Below are positions 1-8,575 of a stretch of 64,000 bases of DNA, piece by piece. A model generated the notes under the pieces. It made no database searches and was not told the origin of the DNA. It worked only from the letters and a program-made list of their open reading frames with translations. Origin of the DNA: Pseudomonas sp. CFII64 (lineage in GTDB: Bacteria; Pseudomonadota; Gammaproteobacteria; Pseudomonadales; Pseudomonadaceae); NCBI RefSeq assembly GCF_000416235.1, contig NZ_ATLO01000042.1:62001-126000 (forward strand), written 5' to 3'. Numbering within the stretch: the first letter of the stretch is position 1; each line of letters starts with the position of its first letter. The position numbers and the translations under genes were made by a program.

Positions 1-597
1 GTAAACAGCCATACCAAGCTCTGCCGCGGCTCCCAACATCGCCGGTGCAATTGGATTGGGGTTTGGCGGAGGCTGCACGAAAACCGGACCACCGGTGCCT
101 CGGCGTTGTGGATCTGGAGCGCCCTTCCAGTCTTCGATGCGCCGATAAACCGCCAGAGTCGACGCGTAATTCCAGGCCGTATCGCCTGACTCGCTGGCGA
201 AATAGTCCCAATCACTGCTGTGACCGCGTGACCAGACCATAACGTTGATCGATGCACCGCCGCCCAGCACTTTGCCCATGGAAAGTGGTATGGCTCGGCC
301 ATTCAGGTGGGGATTTGGTTGAGCCTGAAACTGCCAGTCCCGCTCACTGCCCAGGTTGGCGAACCAGGTACTTGCATCCGTGACAGTTGGTACGTCGTCA
401 CTACCGCCCGCCTCAAGCAGCAAAACGTTAACATCAAGATTTTCCGCGAGACGCCGGGCCACCACCGAACCGGACGTGCCGGAACCACATACGATGTAAT
501 CGTAAGCGCCACGGAGATTAGCTTTTAACTGACGCTGATTTTCTTCAATACGACGCGAAACATCTGCGCTGTCAGTTGCGCCGATATAACTTTTCAT
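1..597 (-). CDS. GMC-family FAD oxidoreductase, 3' part outside window
   Basis: This open frame runs off the left edge, so only the first 199 residues are present. They carry a dinucleotide-binding G-x-G-x-x-G loop at residues 38-43, an E-A-G end of the second beta strand near 62-64, and the GMC signature around residues 107-123 (GKVLGGGASINVMVW). These are the FAD-binding hallmarks of choline-dehydrogenase-like GMC oxidoreductases, which oxidise alcohols. About 30 residues precede the FAD loop, slightly longer than usual. The substrate cannot be told from this part. The AraC regulator immediately upstream on the same strand is a plausible controller (inference). Confidence 0.9.
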   Translation of the reverse strand, partial: MKSYIGATDSADVSRRIEENQRQLKANLRGAYDYIVCGSGTSGSVVARRLAENLDVNVLLLEAGGSDDVPTVTDASTWFANLGSERDWQFQAQPNPHLNGRAIPLSMGKVLGGGASINVMVWSRGHSSDWDYFASESGDTAWNYASTLAVYRRIEDWKGAPDPQRRGTGGPVFVQPPPNPNPIAPAMLGAAAELGMAVY

Positions 598-715
598 AGG
601 GATGCCTCTGGACATCGCTGTGCTTTGACGGCGAGGAGCAATAGCGCAATCAATACAGCGAATGACTAATAATGGGTTTTACGGCTGATGCGACCAGGCA
701 ACAGCTACGGGGATA

Positions 716-742
716 AATCAGTCTGCGACGACGTGACTGATT
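716..742. promoter_or_regulatory. Inverted repeat upstream of the GMC oxidoreductase
   Basis: AATCAGTC (716-723) and GACTGATT (735-742) form perfect 8-bp arms around an 11-bp spacer. The repeat lies about 120-145 bp upstream of the oxidoreductase start and downstream of the AraC gene. It could be an activator site for that regulator, but this is inferred from position only. Confidence 0.35.
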
Positions 743-848
743 CTATGGCCCAGAGGAAACACACCCGTTATCTGAAAGGCGCTTGCTGGATGTCTGCGAG
801 GCGCTTTTCATCTCACTGACAGTGTTGAAAAGCGTTATTGAAAGATTT

Positions 849-1799
849 TCAAGAAGCGTTAACTTGAACCTGGGACGGGCAAATGCCGAACTCCGCGCGG
901 TAGGCACGACTGAAATGGGCTGCGGTGGCGAATCCGCATTGCCACGCGACTTCCTGGACGCTGGGTCTGAGCGTTTGAGTGGCGGTCAGCAGCCGTTGTG
1001 CGCGCTGCAAGCGGACGTACCAGACATGACGCATTACCGTAGTGTCCTGATTTCTGAACAAGCGCTGCAAGTGTTTAACCGAGACATGCGCGGCGGCGGC
1101 AATCGCCGTAGTGTCCAGTCCGGTATCACTTAAAGATGTGTGGATGTAACGTCTCGCTCGCAACAGTACGACGTCGGTACTGCGAGATGTTGCCTTATCC
1201 CCAGAACTACCCAGAATAGCGTCTATCAGCTCGAACAGCTGTCGGCCCATCAAGTCGCGGATCAAAGGGCTGGGCGCGATTTGTTGCTGCGCGATGCAGT
1301 TAATCAGTTCGCGGGTGGCGCGCATGTCAGCCGAGTTCATATCAGCGACTACCAATCCAGACAATGAATATCGAAGTCCTCGATCACGCAAGCCGGGCTT
1401 GGGAATGCGCAGAACGGTCATTTGGCCGCGGTCGGTAAACGACTCCTGGAACGGCCGTTCAGGGTCAATGAAAAACATGCTGCCGGTTTTGAAGCGATGC
1501 CGATTTCCAGCTTCTTCTATATCTACATGCCCGCCGGTCATCAACTTCAGGTAAAGCCAATCACCCTGCCAGGAAGATTGCTCCTCCCCAACGGGAGCCA
1601 ACACGACAGACGCCAGGTCAGCCTGGGTCATGCCAATATTGCCCAGCGTCCAGCTTTTCGATGTGGAACTGCTTGAGCGTGACTCATCAAACCGACAGTA
1701 CAGCCCATGGTGCTCAAGCATGACGTCAGACCAGTTGGCTGCGGCATCAGGCCCCAAGTCAAAGTCCATGTCATGAGTGTCGAAGACCCTTGGCTTCAT
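849..1799 (-). CDS. AraC-family transcriptional regulator (FeaR-like N-terminal domain)
   Basis: The protein has 316 residues. The C-terminal ~100 residues hold the double helix-turn-helix of the AraC/XylS family (AAAHVSVKHLQRLFR and later VAWQCGFATAAHFSRAYRAE). The N-terminal half resembles the AraC-binding-like domain of FeaR-type regulators, which sense small aromatic or amine substrates. The start at 1799 is chosen over an upstream in-frame start (1928) because AGGAA lies just upstream. It is co-oriented with the GMC oxidoreductase 250 bp downstream and probably activates it (inference). Confidence 0.88.
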   Translation of the reverse strand: MKPRVFDTHDMDFDLGPDAAANWSDVMLEHHGLYCRFDESRSSSSTSKSWTLGNIGMTQADLASVVLAPVGEEQSSWQGDWLYLKLMTGGHVDIEEAGNRHRFKTGSMFFIDPERPFQESFTDRGQMTVLRIPKPGLRDRGLRYSLSGLVVADMNSADMRATRELINCIAQQQIAPSPLIRDLMGRQLFELIDAILGSSGDKATSRSTDVVLLRARRYIHTSLSDTGLDTTAIAAAAHVSVKHLQRLFRNQDTTVMRHVWYVRLQRAQRLLTATQTLRPSVQEVAWQCGFATAAHFSRAYRAEFGICPSQVQVNAS

Positions 1800-2082
1800 G
1801 GAAAGCGTTCCTGATTCTGTGTGCAGACTAAATGTCGTGGGCGGCTTCCCATCCGCTAAGGTCAGGACCTGCAGGCAGGCTACGCCATTTGCCCCCCCAA
1901 GGCGGAGCAAAAAAAATTGAAGCGCCACTATACGACTGGTCTAATTGCTGTTAGCTTAGCCACACATTCACCGAGTAGCGCTAATCTTTCATGAATACCG
2001 GACTGAAGTTTTTCACCCCAGCTTCCTCGTTAGCCCTGTTAGCGCCCACTGTAGCGCTGCACGTTGAATAATTTATTCGAAT

Positions 2083-2101
2083 CGTAGACGACCGGTCTAC
2101 G
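2083..2101. promoter_or_regulatory. NemR-type operator upstream of the DJ-1/PfpI gene
   Basis: CGTAGAC-GACCG-GTCTACG is a 19-bp palindrome with 7-bp arms. It shares the core TAGAC-GACCR-GTCTA with a second site at 4230-4246, upstream of the NemR-like regulator gene. The duplicated core strongly suggests that one TetR-family repressor controls both promoters. E. coli NemR binds a similar palindrome, as I recall it. Confidence 0.7.
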
Positions 2102-2160
2102 TGTTAATTCCAGAAGCTGTCTCATTACTCACTACCCTCTACCTGTTAAGGAATCACCCA

Positions 2161-2850
2161 ATGAAAATCCTCATGGTCCTGACCTCCCACGACACCCTTG
2201 GCAACACCGGTCGTAAGACCGGCTTCTGGCTGGAAGAGCTGGCTGCGCCCTACTACGCGTTTTTGGCAGCGGGAGCAGAAGTTGTTCTGGCTTCGCCTAA
2301 AGGTGGACAGCCGCCACTTGATCCCAAAAGCAATGAACCGTCGTTTCAAACCGATCTGACCCGCCGCTTCGAGGCCGATGCCGAAGCGAATGCAAAACTG
2401 GCAGTCACCGTGCGTCTGGACAGCGTCTCCCAGGCAGACTACGACGCCGTTTTTTATCCAGGTGGTCATGGTCCGCTCTGGGACCTGGCCGAAGATGTGA
2501 ACTCCATCCAACTGATTCAATCATTCCTGGCCTCCGGCAAGCCTGCGGCCCTCGTCTGCCATGCACCCGGCGTCCTGCGATACGTGAAAAAGCCTGACGG
2601 CACACCGCTGGTCGAAGGCAAACACGTCACAGGTTTCACCAACACCGAAGAAGAGGCTGTCGGCCTGACCAACGTGGTGCCATTCCTGGTCGAGGACGAA
2701 CTCAAAGCTAACGGCGGACTGTATTCGAAAGGCGAGGACTGGAGCTCTTACGTGGTGAGCGATGGCCTGCTGATCACGGGTCAAAACCCAGGCTCTTCAA
2801 CTGAAGCCGCCCAGGTCCTTGTGAAGCAGCTCAGCCACCCGGCAGCCTGA
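2161..2850 (+). CDS. DJ-1/PfpI family protein (Hsp31/glyoxalase-III-like)
   Basis: This 229-residue protein belongs to the type 1 glutamine-amidotransferase-like DJ-1/PfpI superfamily. The nucleophile elbow is VCHAPG with Cys133-His134, and an acidic pair (Glu25/Glu26, in FWLEEL) sits where the family's third catalytic residue lies. G-G-H-G at 101-104 is also typical of the Hsp31 branch. Members detoxify methylglyoxal without glutathione or act as chaperones. The start at 2161 follows AAGGA; an earlier in-frame start at 2101 has no such site and would overlap the operator. With the downstream Old Yellow Enzyme and NemR-like regulator it fits reactive-electrophile defence. Confidence 0.9.
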   Translation: MKILMVLTSHDTLGNTGRKTGFWLEELAAPYYAFLAAGAEVVLASPKGGQPPLDPKSNEPSFQTDLTRRFEADAEANAKLAVTVRLDSVSQADYDAVFYPGGHGPLWDLAEDVNSIQLIQSFLASGKPAALVCHAPGVLRYVKKPDGTPLVEGKHVTGFTNTEEEAVGLTNVVPFLVEDELKANGGLYSKGEDWSSYVVSDGLLITGQNPGSSTEAAQVLVKQLSHPAA

Positions 2851-2967
2851 ATGAGCTTGGGTGGAAGGCGTTGTTACGCCTTCCACCATTCCCTCCCGAT
2901 CACCTGAGTTGTCGCAGTTGGTAAACACTGCGCGGCGACTGAAGTACGCTCCAAAAGGAATCGAATC

Positions 2968-4125
2968 ATGCACCACAGCTCACTCTTTGAACCGGTGACA
3001 TTGGGCTTTCATACCCTGAAAAACCGGATTGTCATGCCTGCGCTCACCCGTCAGCGAAGCGGTCAGCCCGGCGATGTTCCCACCTCTCTCATGGCCACCT
3101 ACTACCGGCAACGCGCCAGCGCCGGCCTCATCGTCAGCGAAGGAACCCAGATCGAGCCGCGCGGCAAGGGTTATGCCTGGACGCCGGGGATTTACAGCCA
3201 GGCTCAGATTGACGGATGGCGCGAAGTGACCGACGCAGTGCATGCTGAAGGCGGCGTGATCTTCGCGCAGCTTTGGCATGTTGGCAGGGTCTCTCATACC
3301 GAACTGCAGCCAGAACATGCTGCGCCGATTGCGCCCTCTGCGATCCAGGCACTGAACGTGAAGGCCTTCATCGAAACCTCTCCAGGCGCTGGCACACTCG
3401 TCGAGCCGTCCATGCCCCGCGAACTGACCGTTCCACAAATCAAGGAGTTGGTCGAGGCCTACGCCCAGGCAACGCGAAATGCGCTGAGCGCCGGATTCGA
3501 CGGCGTGGAGATTCACTCGGCCAACGGTTATCTGGTCAACCAGTTCATCTCGACACATGCAAACCAGCGCGACGATGAATACGGTGGCTCGCTGGATAAC
3601 CGCCTGCGTTTTCTGCGAGAAGTGGTTCAGGCTGTCAGTGCGGTTGCAGGTCCGGAGCGCGTCGGCGTGCGCTTCACACCGCTGTTCACCAGCACCAGCG
3701 AAGACCGGGTTTATATCGGCTTCGTAGAGGACGATCCACATCAAACCTACATTGAGGCAATCAAAGTGCTTGAGCAGGCAGGCGTTGCTTACCTGTCGAT
3801 TGCCGAAGCGGACTGGGCGAATGCGCCCGACTTGCCCGAGGCCTTTCGCCGTGATGTGAGGCGCTCATTCAGCGGCCGAATCATCTATGCAGGACTCTAT
3901 GACGCAGCTCGGGCGGCTCGGATTATCGAGGCGGGTCTTGGCGATTTCATCGCGTTCGGGCGGCCATTCATCGCCAACCCTGATCTGCCCCAGCGGATCG
4001 CCAACGGCTGGCCTCTGAATAAAATCGATCCCGCCTCCCTCTATGGCGGCGGCGCACAAGGCTTCACAGATTATCCGGTGTATTGCAGATCTGAGTCCGA
4101 CGTTAAGGAAGAGGTGCTGTCATGA
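2968..4125 (+). CDS. nemA: Old Yellow Enzyme family alkene reductase (NemA-like)
   Basis: This 385-residue FMN flavoprotein is full length for the family and forms an (alpha/beta)8 barrel. The substrate-binding pair is His183 and Asn186 (EIHSANGYL) with the proton-donating Tyr188. Other family landmarks are AQLWHVGRVSH at 100-110 and YGGSLDNRLRF. NemA-type enzymes use NADPH to reduce activated C=C bonds, N-ethylmaleimide, nitro compounds and nitrate esters. The start follows AAAAGGAA. The gene lies 117 bp after the DJ-1 gene, probably in the same transcript, and its stop overlaps the start of a decayed SDR gene by an ATGA junction. Confidence 0.92.
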   Translation: MHHSSLFEPVTLGFHTLKNRIVMPALTRQRSGQPGDVPTSLMATYYRQRASAGLIVSEGTQIEPRGKGYAWTPGIYSQAQIDGWREVTDAVHAEGGVIFAQLWHVGRVSHTELQPEHAAPIAPSAIQALNVKAFIETSPGAGTLVEPSMPRELTVPQIKELVEAYAQATRNALSAGFDGVEIHSANGYLVNQFISTHANQRDDEYGGSLDNRLRFLREVVQAVSAVAGPERVGVRFTPLFTSTSEDRVYIGFVEDDPHQTYIEAIKVLEQAGVAYLSIAEADWANAPDLPEAFRRDVRRSFSGRIIYAGLYDAARAARIIEAGLGDFIAFGRPFIANPDLPQRIANGWPLNKIDPASLYGGGAQGFTDYPVYCRSESDVKEEVLS

Positions 4126-4215
4126 GTAAAGCTATTGAAGGACAGTTGTCCTGATCATAGCGGCAGCACCGGCATCGGTGCAGAAGTGGCGGGACTGCTG
4201 GCGGCGCGAGGTTGA
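4122..4215 (+). pseudogene. Remnant of a short-chain dehydrogenase gene
   Basis: An ATG overlapping the Old Yellow Enzyme stop opens a frame MSKAIEGQLS and then hits TGA. After frame changes the DNA encodes SGSTGIGAEVAGLLAARG (4159-4212), which is the Rossmann T-G-x-x-x-G-I-G loop and first helix of a classical SDR. The next codon is a stop, and no more SDR sequence follows. I read this as the first ~30 codons of a translationally coupled SDR gene, broken by small indels and a large deletion. Confidence 0.65.
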
Positions 4216-4229
4216 TGAGCGCGAGCTTT

Positions 4230-4246
4230 CTAGACGACCAGTCTAG
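4230..4246. promoter_or_regulatory. NemR-type operator upstream of the TetR regulator gene
   Basis: CTAGAC-GACCA-GTCTAG is a 17-bp palindrome with 6-bp arms. Its core matches the site at 2083-2101 (TAGAC-GACCR-GTCTA). It lies about 210 bp before the regulator's coding start, consistent with autorepression (inference). Confidence 0.7.
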
Positions 4247-4458
4247 TTAGTTGCTAGTATGCCCTGCCACTTCCGCTTCGTTCTTGAATGACGACCGCAC
4301 AGTTTCTGGAGGTGGATAATGAACTGGTAATCAATGGCTGCACAGAGCCCACGCTAAAGGAGTAAGCGCGCAAGTGCGCGCATCCTGATGATGCTGGTCG
4401 CCCGCGATAGTCCTGCATTATTCAGCTAAACCCTTTATTCAACTGTGAATTGACCGAT

Positions 4459-5061
4459 ATGAGTGCATCCACCAAATTTAAAACCTCCGATGTTCGCTCA
4501 CATATTCTTGATGTAGGCCAGCGCATCATGGCGGCCAAAGGTTACTCTGCGGTCGGCCTGAACGAGATTCTCGCGACCGCAGGCGTACCCAAAGGGTCTT
4601 TCTATCATTACTTCAGTTCCAAAGACGCCTTTGGCGAGGCGATTCTGGAAAGCTATTTCGAGGACTATCTGGCCGAACTGGACCGCACACTTGGCCAGCC
4701 CGGCATGAGTATGGCCGAGCGTCTGATGGACTACTGGCGCATCTGGCAAGACACCCAATCCTTTGAAGACTGCCAGGGAAAATGCCTGGCCGTAAAGTTG
4801 GGTGTGGAAGTTGCCGATCTTTCGGAGACGATGCGCTCTGTTCTCAAGCGCGGCACATCGGGCATCACCAGCCGGCTCGGACATGCCATCGAAGCGGGCG
4901 TTGCAGAAGGATCGTTTGCCATCAGCGAGGATCCTCAGGCCACTGCCCAGAGTCTGTACCAGCTGTGGGTGGGCGCGAGTGTGATGGTCAAGATCACTCG
5001 CAGCATGCAGCCTTTCGAGACGGCGATGATCAGTACCCGGCGACTGCTAAATCTCGCTTAA
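4459..5061 (+). CDS. nemR: NemR-like TetR-family repressor, predicted redox/electrophile sensor
   Basis: This 200-residue protein has the TetR helix-turn-helix VPKGSFYHYFSSKDAF. Its central part, KCLAVKLGVEVADLSETMRS, resembles E. coli NemR closely. The Cys in KCLAVK corresponds to NemR Cys106, and the Lys in MVKITRS corresponds to NemR Lys175. In E. coli this pair forms the reversible bond that senses hypochlorous acid and electrophiles, so the residues needed for that switch appear conserved. A TTG at 4450 is an alternative start; ATG 4459 is preferred, though no clear ribosome site precedes either. The 3' end overlaps the convergent XRE gene by 15 bp. Targets are probably its own promoter and the DJ-1/nemA unit. 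Confidence 0.88.
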   Translation: MSASTKFKTSDVRSHILDVGQRIMAAKGYSAVGLNEILATAGVPKGSFYHYFSSKDAFGEAILESYFEDYLAELDRTLGQPGMSMAERLMDYWRIWQDTQSFEDCQGKCLAVKLGVEVADLSETMRSVLKRGTSGITSRLGHAIEAGVAEGSFAISEDPQATAQSLYQLWVGASVMVKITRSMQPFETAMISTRRLLNLA

Positions 5062-5913
5062 CAAGTCTGAAGGCTTGCATGCTGGTGCCAAGTGGTCCGC
5101 CACAATTGCCCGAACGCGATCTGCATCGGCGCTCGTAACCGGGTTATAGACGATCATTGAAAGATCCGGGCGACCATCAACGGCAAAGCCGGAGTATTCA
5201 AGTTCGATGACGCCATGGGTTGCATGGCGCAGGCGCTTGGTTCCTTCACCCTGGAGACGCACGTCGTTGTCACGCCACAGTGCCGCGAAATCCGGGCTCA
5301 GGCTGCACAACTCATCGGCGAGCTTGACGACTTCAGCGGCAGCTCCGGCGCGGGTAGCGTCGGCCCGAAACGCCGCGACAATGAACCGCGCAACAGCCTG
5401 CCAATCCTCTTGCTTGGCCCGCGCGCCGGGGTTGCAAAACATCAGACGCAAGATGTTGCGCCGCCCCACCGGCAGCAGACTGTAGTCAGTGAACACTGCC
5501 GCCGCCGCGCTGTTCCAGGCCAGCACATCCCAAGTCGCGGTTTTAATAAAGGCAGGACTGAATTCGAGGGTGTCCAGAATTCGTTGCAAGCGCAGCGTCA
5601 CCCCATCAGGGGCAGAATAAACAACTTCGGGAGGATGACCAAAGGCGAGCATGAACAAGTGTTCCCGCTCCGATTCGGTCATCAACAGGCTTTGAGCAAT
5701 GCGGTTCAACACTTGCGTGGAAGGTGCACCACCGCGTCCTTGCTCCAGCCACGTGTACCAGGTAGCGCTGATATTCGCCCGGTGCGCCACTTCCTCTCGG
5801 CGCAATCCCGGCGTACGTCGACGCGCGCTGGAATAGCCAAAACTCACCGGATCCAGACGCGCCCGGCAATCTTTCAAATACGTTCCCAACAGATGAGCAG
5901 ACCGACTTGCCAT
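5047..5913 (-). CDS. XRE-family regulator with MmyB-like ligand-binding domain
   Basis: The protein has 288 residues. The N-terminal ~85 carry a helix-turn-helix with the signature R-R-x-P-G-L-R-R-E-E-V-A, typical of MmyB-type regulators (pfam17765). The remaining ~200 residues match the MmyB-like ligand-binding fold (WDVLAWNSAAAAVFTDY, then NILRLMF). Such proteins commonly sit next to, and control, a divergent SDR gene. Here the start is 98 bp from the divergently transcribed NAD(P)-binding SDR, so it is the likely regulator of that gene. Its 3' end overlaps the convergent nemR-like gene. Confidence 0.9.
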   Translation of the reverse strand: MASRSAHLLGTYLKDCRARLDPVSFGYSSARRRTPGLRREEVAHRANISATWYTWLEQGRGGAPSTQVLNRIAQSLLMTESEREHLFMLAFGHPPEVVYSAPDGVTLRLQRILDTLEFSPAFIKTATWDVLAWNSAAAAVFTDYSLLPVGRRNILRLMFCNPGARAKQEDWQAVARFIVAAFRADATRAGAAAEVVKLADELCSLSPDFAALWRDNDVRLQGEGTKRLRHATHGVIELEYSGFAVDGRPDLSMIVYNPVTSADADRVRAIVADHLAPACKPSDLLSEI

Positions 5914-6011
5914 GGTGATCCTGTTAGTTTTTATACCCTGATAATGTCACGTCTTTAAGCGGATAAACGTTACGCGCACTCTGCCGACTTTCGCAAAGAG
6001 AGATTTCAGAC

Positions 6012-6899
6012 ATGCGCATATTCCTCACCGGTTCAACAGGCTTTATTGGTTCCCACGTAGCACGGGAGTTGCTCAACGCAGGTCACCAGGTGCTGGGGCT
6101 GACGCGTTCCGATACGGGGGCTCGTACGTTGCTGGCAATGGGGGCCGAGCCCCACCGGGGCGATATCGAAGACCTCGCCAGCCTCCAACGCGGTGCTGAA
6201 ACCTGTGACGCCGTCATCCATACCGCGTTCGATCACGACTTCGCACATTTTGCCGCTAACTGCCAAAAGGACGCGCGTGTTATTGCGGCCTTGGGTTCGG
6301 CGCTGCAAGGTTCGCAGCGGCCGTTGATCATCACCTCCGGCACGCCGATGGGTTCGCCAGCACCAGGACAGCCCGCAGATGAGGATCACTTTGACCCACA
6401 GCATCCCAATCCCCGGGTCGCGTCGGAATTGGCTGGGGAGGCGTTATTACAGCGCGGTGTCAACGTGGTGGTCATGCGGCTTTCCCAAATCCACAACCCG
6501 TACAAACAAGGCCTGGTCACTGAGGTCATCCAGCTGGCGCGGGAAAAACAAGTTTCAGCCTATATCGATGCAGGCCTTAATCGATGGTCCGCCGCTCACG
6601 TTGCGGATACTGCGCACTTGTATCGCCTGGCACTGGAAAAGCACCAGCCGGGCGCTCGTTACCATGCCACCGCCGAATCCAGCATCGGTTTTCGCTTCAT
6701 TGCTGAAGCCATCGGGGAAGGTCTGGGCCTGCCCACAGTGGCGGTGCCCGCAAACGAAGCGATGGCGAGTTTCGGCTGGCTATCGAGCTTTGTGGGTAAA
6801 GACATGTCGAGCATGAGCACCAAGACCCAAATGCAGCTGGGTTGGAAACCTGCCGGGCCAGATTTGATTACCGACCTGAGAACCTTTTTCAACCGATAG
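6012..6899 (+). CDS. NAD(P)-binding SDR/epimerase-like oxidoreductase
   Basis: This 295-residue extended-SDR protein starts with the Rossmann loop TGSTGFIG (6-13). GDIEDL follows at the end of beta 3. The catalytic Y-x-x-x-K is not obvious, as in atypical NmrA/epimerase-like members, so the chemistry is uncertain. It is paralogous to the SDR at 32620-33585, sharing motifs such as LTRSD/LARSD and RGDIEDL/RGDLDDL. It is divergent from the MmyB-type regulator, its likely controller. Confidence 0.85.
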   Translation: MRIFLTGSTGFIGSHVARELLNAGHQVLGLTRSDTGARTLLAMGAEPHRGDIEDLASLQRGAETCDAVIHTAFDHDFAHFAANCQKDARVIAALGSALQGSQRPLIITSGTPMGSPAPGQPADEDHFDPQHPNPRVASELAGEALLQRGVNVVVMRLSQIHNPYKQGLVTEVIQLAREKQVSAYIDAGLNRWSAAHVADTAHLYRLALEKHQPGARYHATAESSIGFRFIAEAIGEGLGLPTVAVPANEAMASFGWLSSFVGKDMSSMSTKTQMQLGWKPAGPDLITDLRTFFNR

Positions 6900-7094
6900 T
6901 CGGTGCACGCCCTCTAGACCGGACGCCGAACACAAAAGAAGCGGCTATATGGGCGCGCAATACGATGACCTTCCCCGACACCTTTGAGCGCATTGAAGAA
7001 AAACCTGAGCGGATCGATGAAACCTGTTTTTGGAAAAAAGTTAAGACTGTGTCAGTCGAAACAGTCTACCCAACCAAAACGGGAGTTAACGAAA

Positions 7095-7436
7095 ATGTTC
7101 ATCATATGGTCCGAACTGCTGCCTGCGATTCAGAGGTCATTCGCTGCCTTGGAAAAAAGCAATCCTAAAATGGTCAAGGCTTACATCGCGCTGGGTGAAG
7201 CCGCCGCCGAAAACGACATTCTGGACGCCAAAACCCGCGAGTTGATTGCGATTGCCGTCGCAGTGACGACACGTTGCGACGGCTGTATCAGCGTGCACAC
7301 CGACGCGGCTATCAAAGCCGGGGCTTCTCGGGAAGAAATCGCCGCTACGCTGGCAACCGCAATCTCGCTAAATGCAGGTGCTGCGTATATTTATTCACTT
7401 CGAGCGCTGGAAGCTTACGACACGCTGAAGAAATAG
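7095..7436 (+). CDS. Carboxymuconolactone decarboxylase (AhpD-like) family protein
   Basis: This 113-residue protein has the CMD/AhpD signature, with Cys61-x-x-Cys64 and His68 (RCDGCISVHTDAAIKAG). The CxxC pair suggests a peroxidase-supporting thiol function like AhpD rather than a true decarboxylase, but this is inferred. The start at 7095 follows GGGAG at a 9-bp spacing; longer in-frame starts upstream lack a ribosome site. It lies 195 bp downstream of the SDR gene on the same strand. Confidence 0.87.
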   Translation: MFIIWSELLPAIQRSFAALEKSNPKMVKAYIALGEAAAENDILDAKTRELIAIAVAVTTRCDGCISVHTDAAIKAGASREEIAATLATAISLNAGAAYIYSLRALEAYDTLKK

Positions 7437-7541
7437 CGTCCTCGAATGCACTTGTGAGCTAAGTTGCCGAGCCAATATCCCCTTGCGTACCCGGCCCGGC
7501 GCTTGGCCATACACTTCCTTGAATGTGTTATGAGTTCGAGT

Positions 7542-8447
7542 TCAATTGAGGCAAACGTCGCTGTCCATTGCGAAAGCGTCTCTCAAATAATCGGTGAATG
7601 CCCGGACTCGGGCCGATTGCCTGCGATCGGCCGGGGAAACCGCATGAATAGGAAGTGACGCAGGGGTATAGCCGTCCAGCAGCGCGACCACCCGCCCCGC
7701 TTGCAGATCCTCACGAAACAACCAGGATGGAGAAAGCGATATGCCCAGTCCACTCAAGACCATTTCCCTTATCGACTCACTGTTATTGCTGCGCACATTG
7801 CCCTTGACCTGAACGCCGATCCATTCACGGCGGTGCTCGAAACGCCAGTTGCCGAAATGTTCCAACTGATTGAAGACAAGGCAGTTATGAACGCGCAACT
7901 CATCCGGAGTAGCCGGTACACCGAACTGTTCCAGATAATCCGGCGCTGCGAACACTTGACGTTTCGTCAGGCCTATTTGCCTGGCTACTAAACTGCTGTC
8001 TTTCAACTCGCCAATACGCACCGCGATATCGATCCCCTCGCTGACGAGGTCGACGTTCTCGTCAGCGAGTTGCAAGTCGATAGACACGTCAGCATACCTC
8101 TGAAGGAAACCGCGCAGCCGAGGTGCTATTTGTATTCGTCCGAAGCTGCCTGACGAAGCAATGCGAAGTGGTCCGGCGACACGCTCTTGACCTGTCTGAA
8201 AGCTGTGCTCGGCATTGTCCACCGCCGCCAGAATCTGTCGGCAATGCTCATAGTAATGCTGACCTTCATCAGTCAAACAAAGGTTACGCGTGCTGCGGGC
8301 AAACAGGCGGCCGCCCAGCCTTTTCTCCAACGCACCGATCTGCTTGCTGATCGTGGGCTGACTGAATCCAACCTCCCGGGCTACTGCTGAAAAGCTGCCC
8401 CTTTCCACCACCCGTATAAATATCGCCATCGCTTCCAACGTGTCCAT
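7542..8447 (-). CDS. LysR-family transcriptional regulator
   Basis: This 301-residue protein has the N-terminal winged helix-turn-helix (FSAVAREVGFSQPTISKQIG) and a C-terminal substrate-binding-protein-like effector domain. It belongs to the CrgA-like branch (RIASSGSFGRIQIAPRL). It is divergent from the MDR-type reductase at 8576, with 128 bp between the starts. That space holds an AT-rich stretch flanked by TGGC and GCCA (8470-8490), a possible binding region. Control of the neighbouring reductase is inferred. Confidence 0.9.
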   Translation of the reverse strand: MDTLEAMAIFIRVVERGSFSAVAREVGFSQPTISKQIGALEKRLGGRLFARSTRNLCLTDEGQHYYEHCRQILAAVDNAEHSFQTGQERVAGPLRIASSGSFGRIQIAPRLRGFLQRYADVSIDLQLADENVDLVSEGIDIAVRIGELKDSSLVARQIGLTKRQVFAAPDYLEQFGVPATPDELRVHNCLVFNQLEHFGNWRFEHRREWIGVQVKGNVRSNNSESIREMVLSGLGISLSPSWLFREDLQAGRVVALLDGYTPASLPIHAVSPADRRQSARVRAFTDYLRDAFAMDSDVCLN

Positions 8448-8575
8448 TGCTACTCACTTAGCGGTGTTTTGGCATTAATACTATAGCCATTTCGCTCCTT
8501 ATCGGAATTCATCTGCTGCGCGAGACTGTTGGCATTGCCGAGTACGAGCAAAACACTTCAAAGGGAATTACACAC

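Noticed and set aside
6914..6921. TAGACCGG half site after the SDR at 6012
   Set aside because: It lacks the second arm of the NemR-type palindrome and lies in no promoter of the module.
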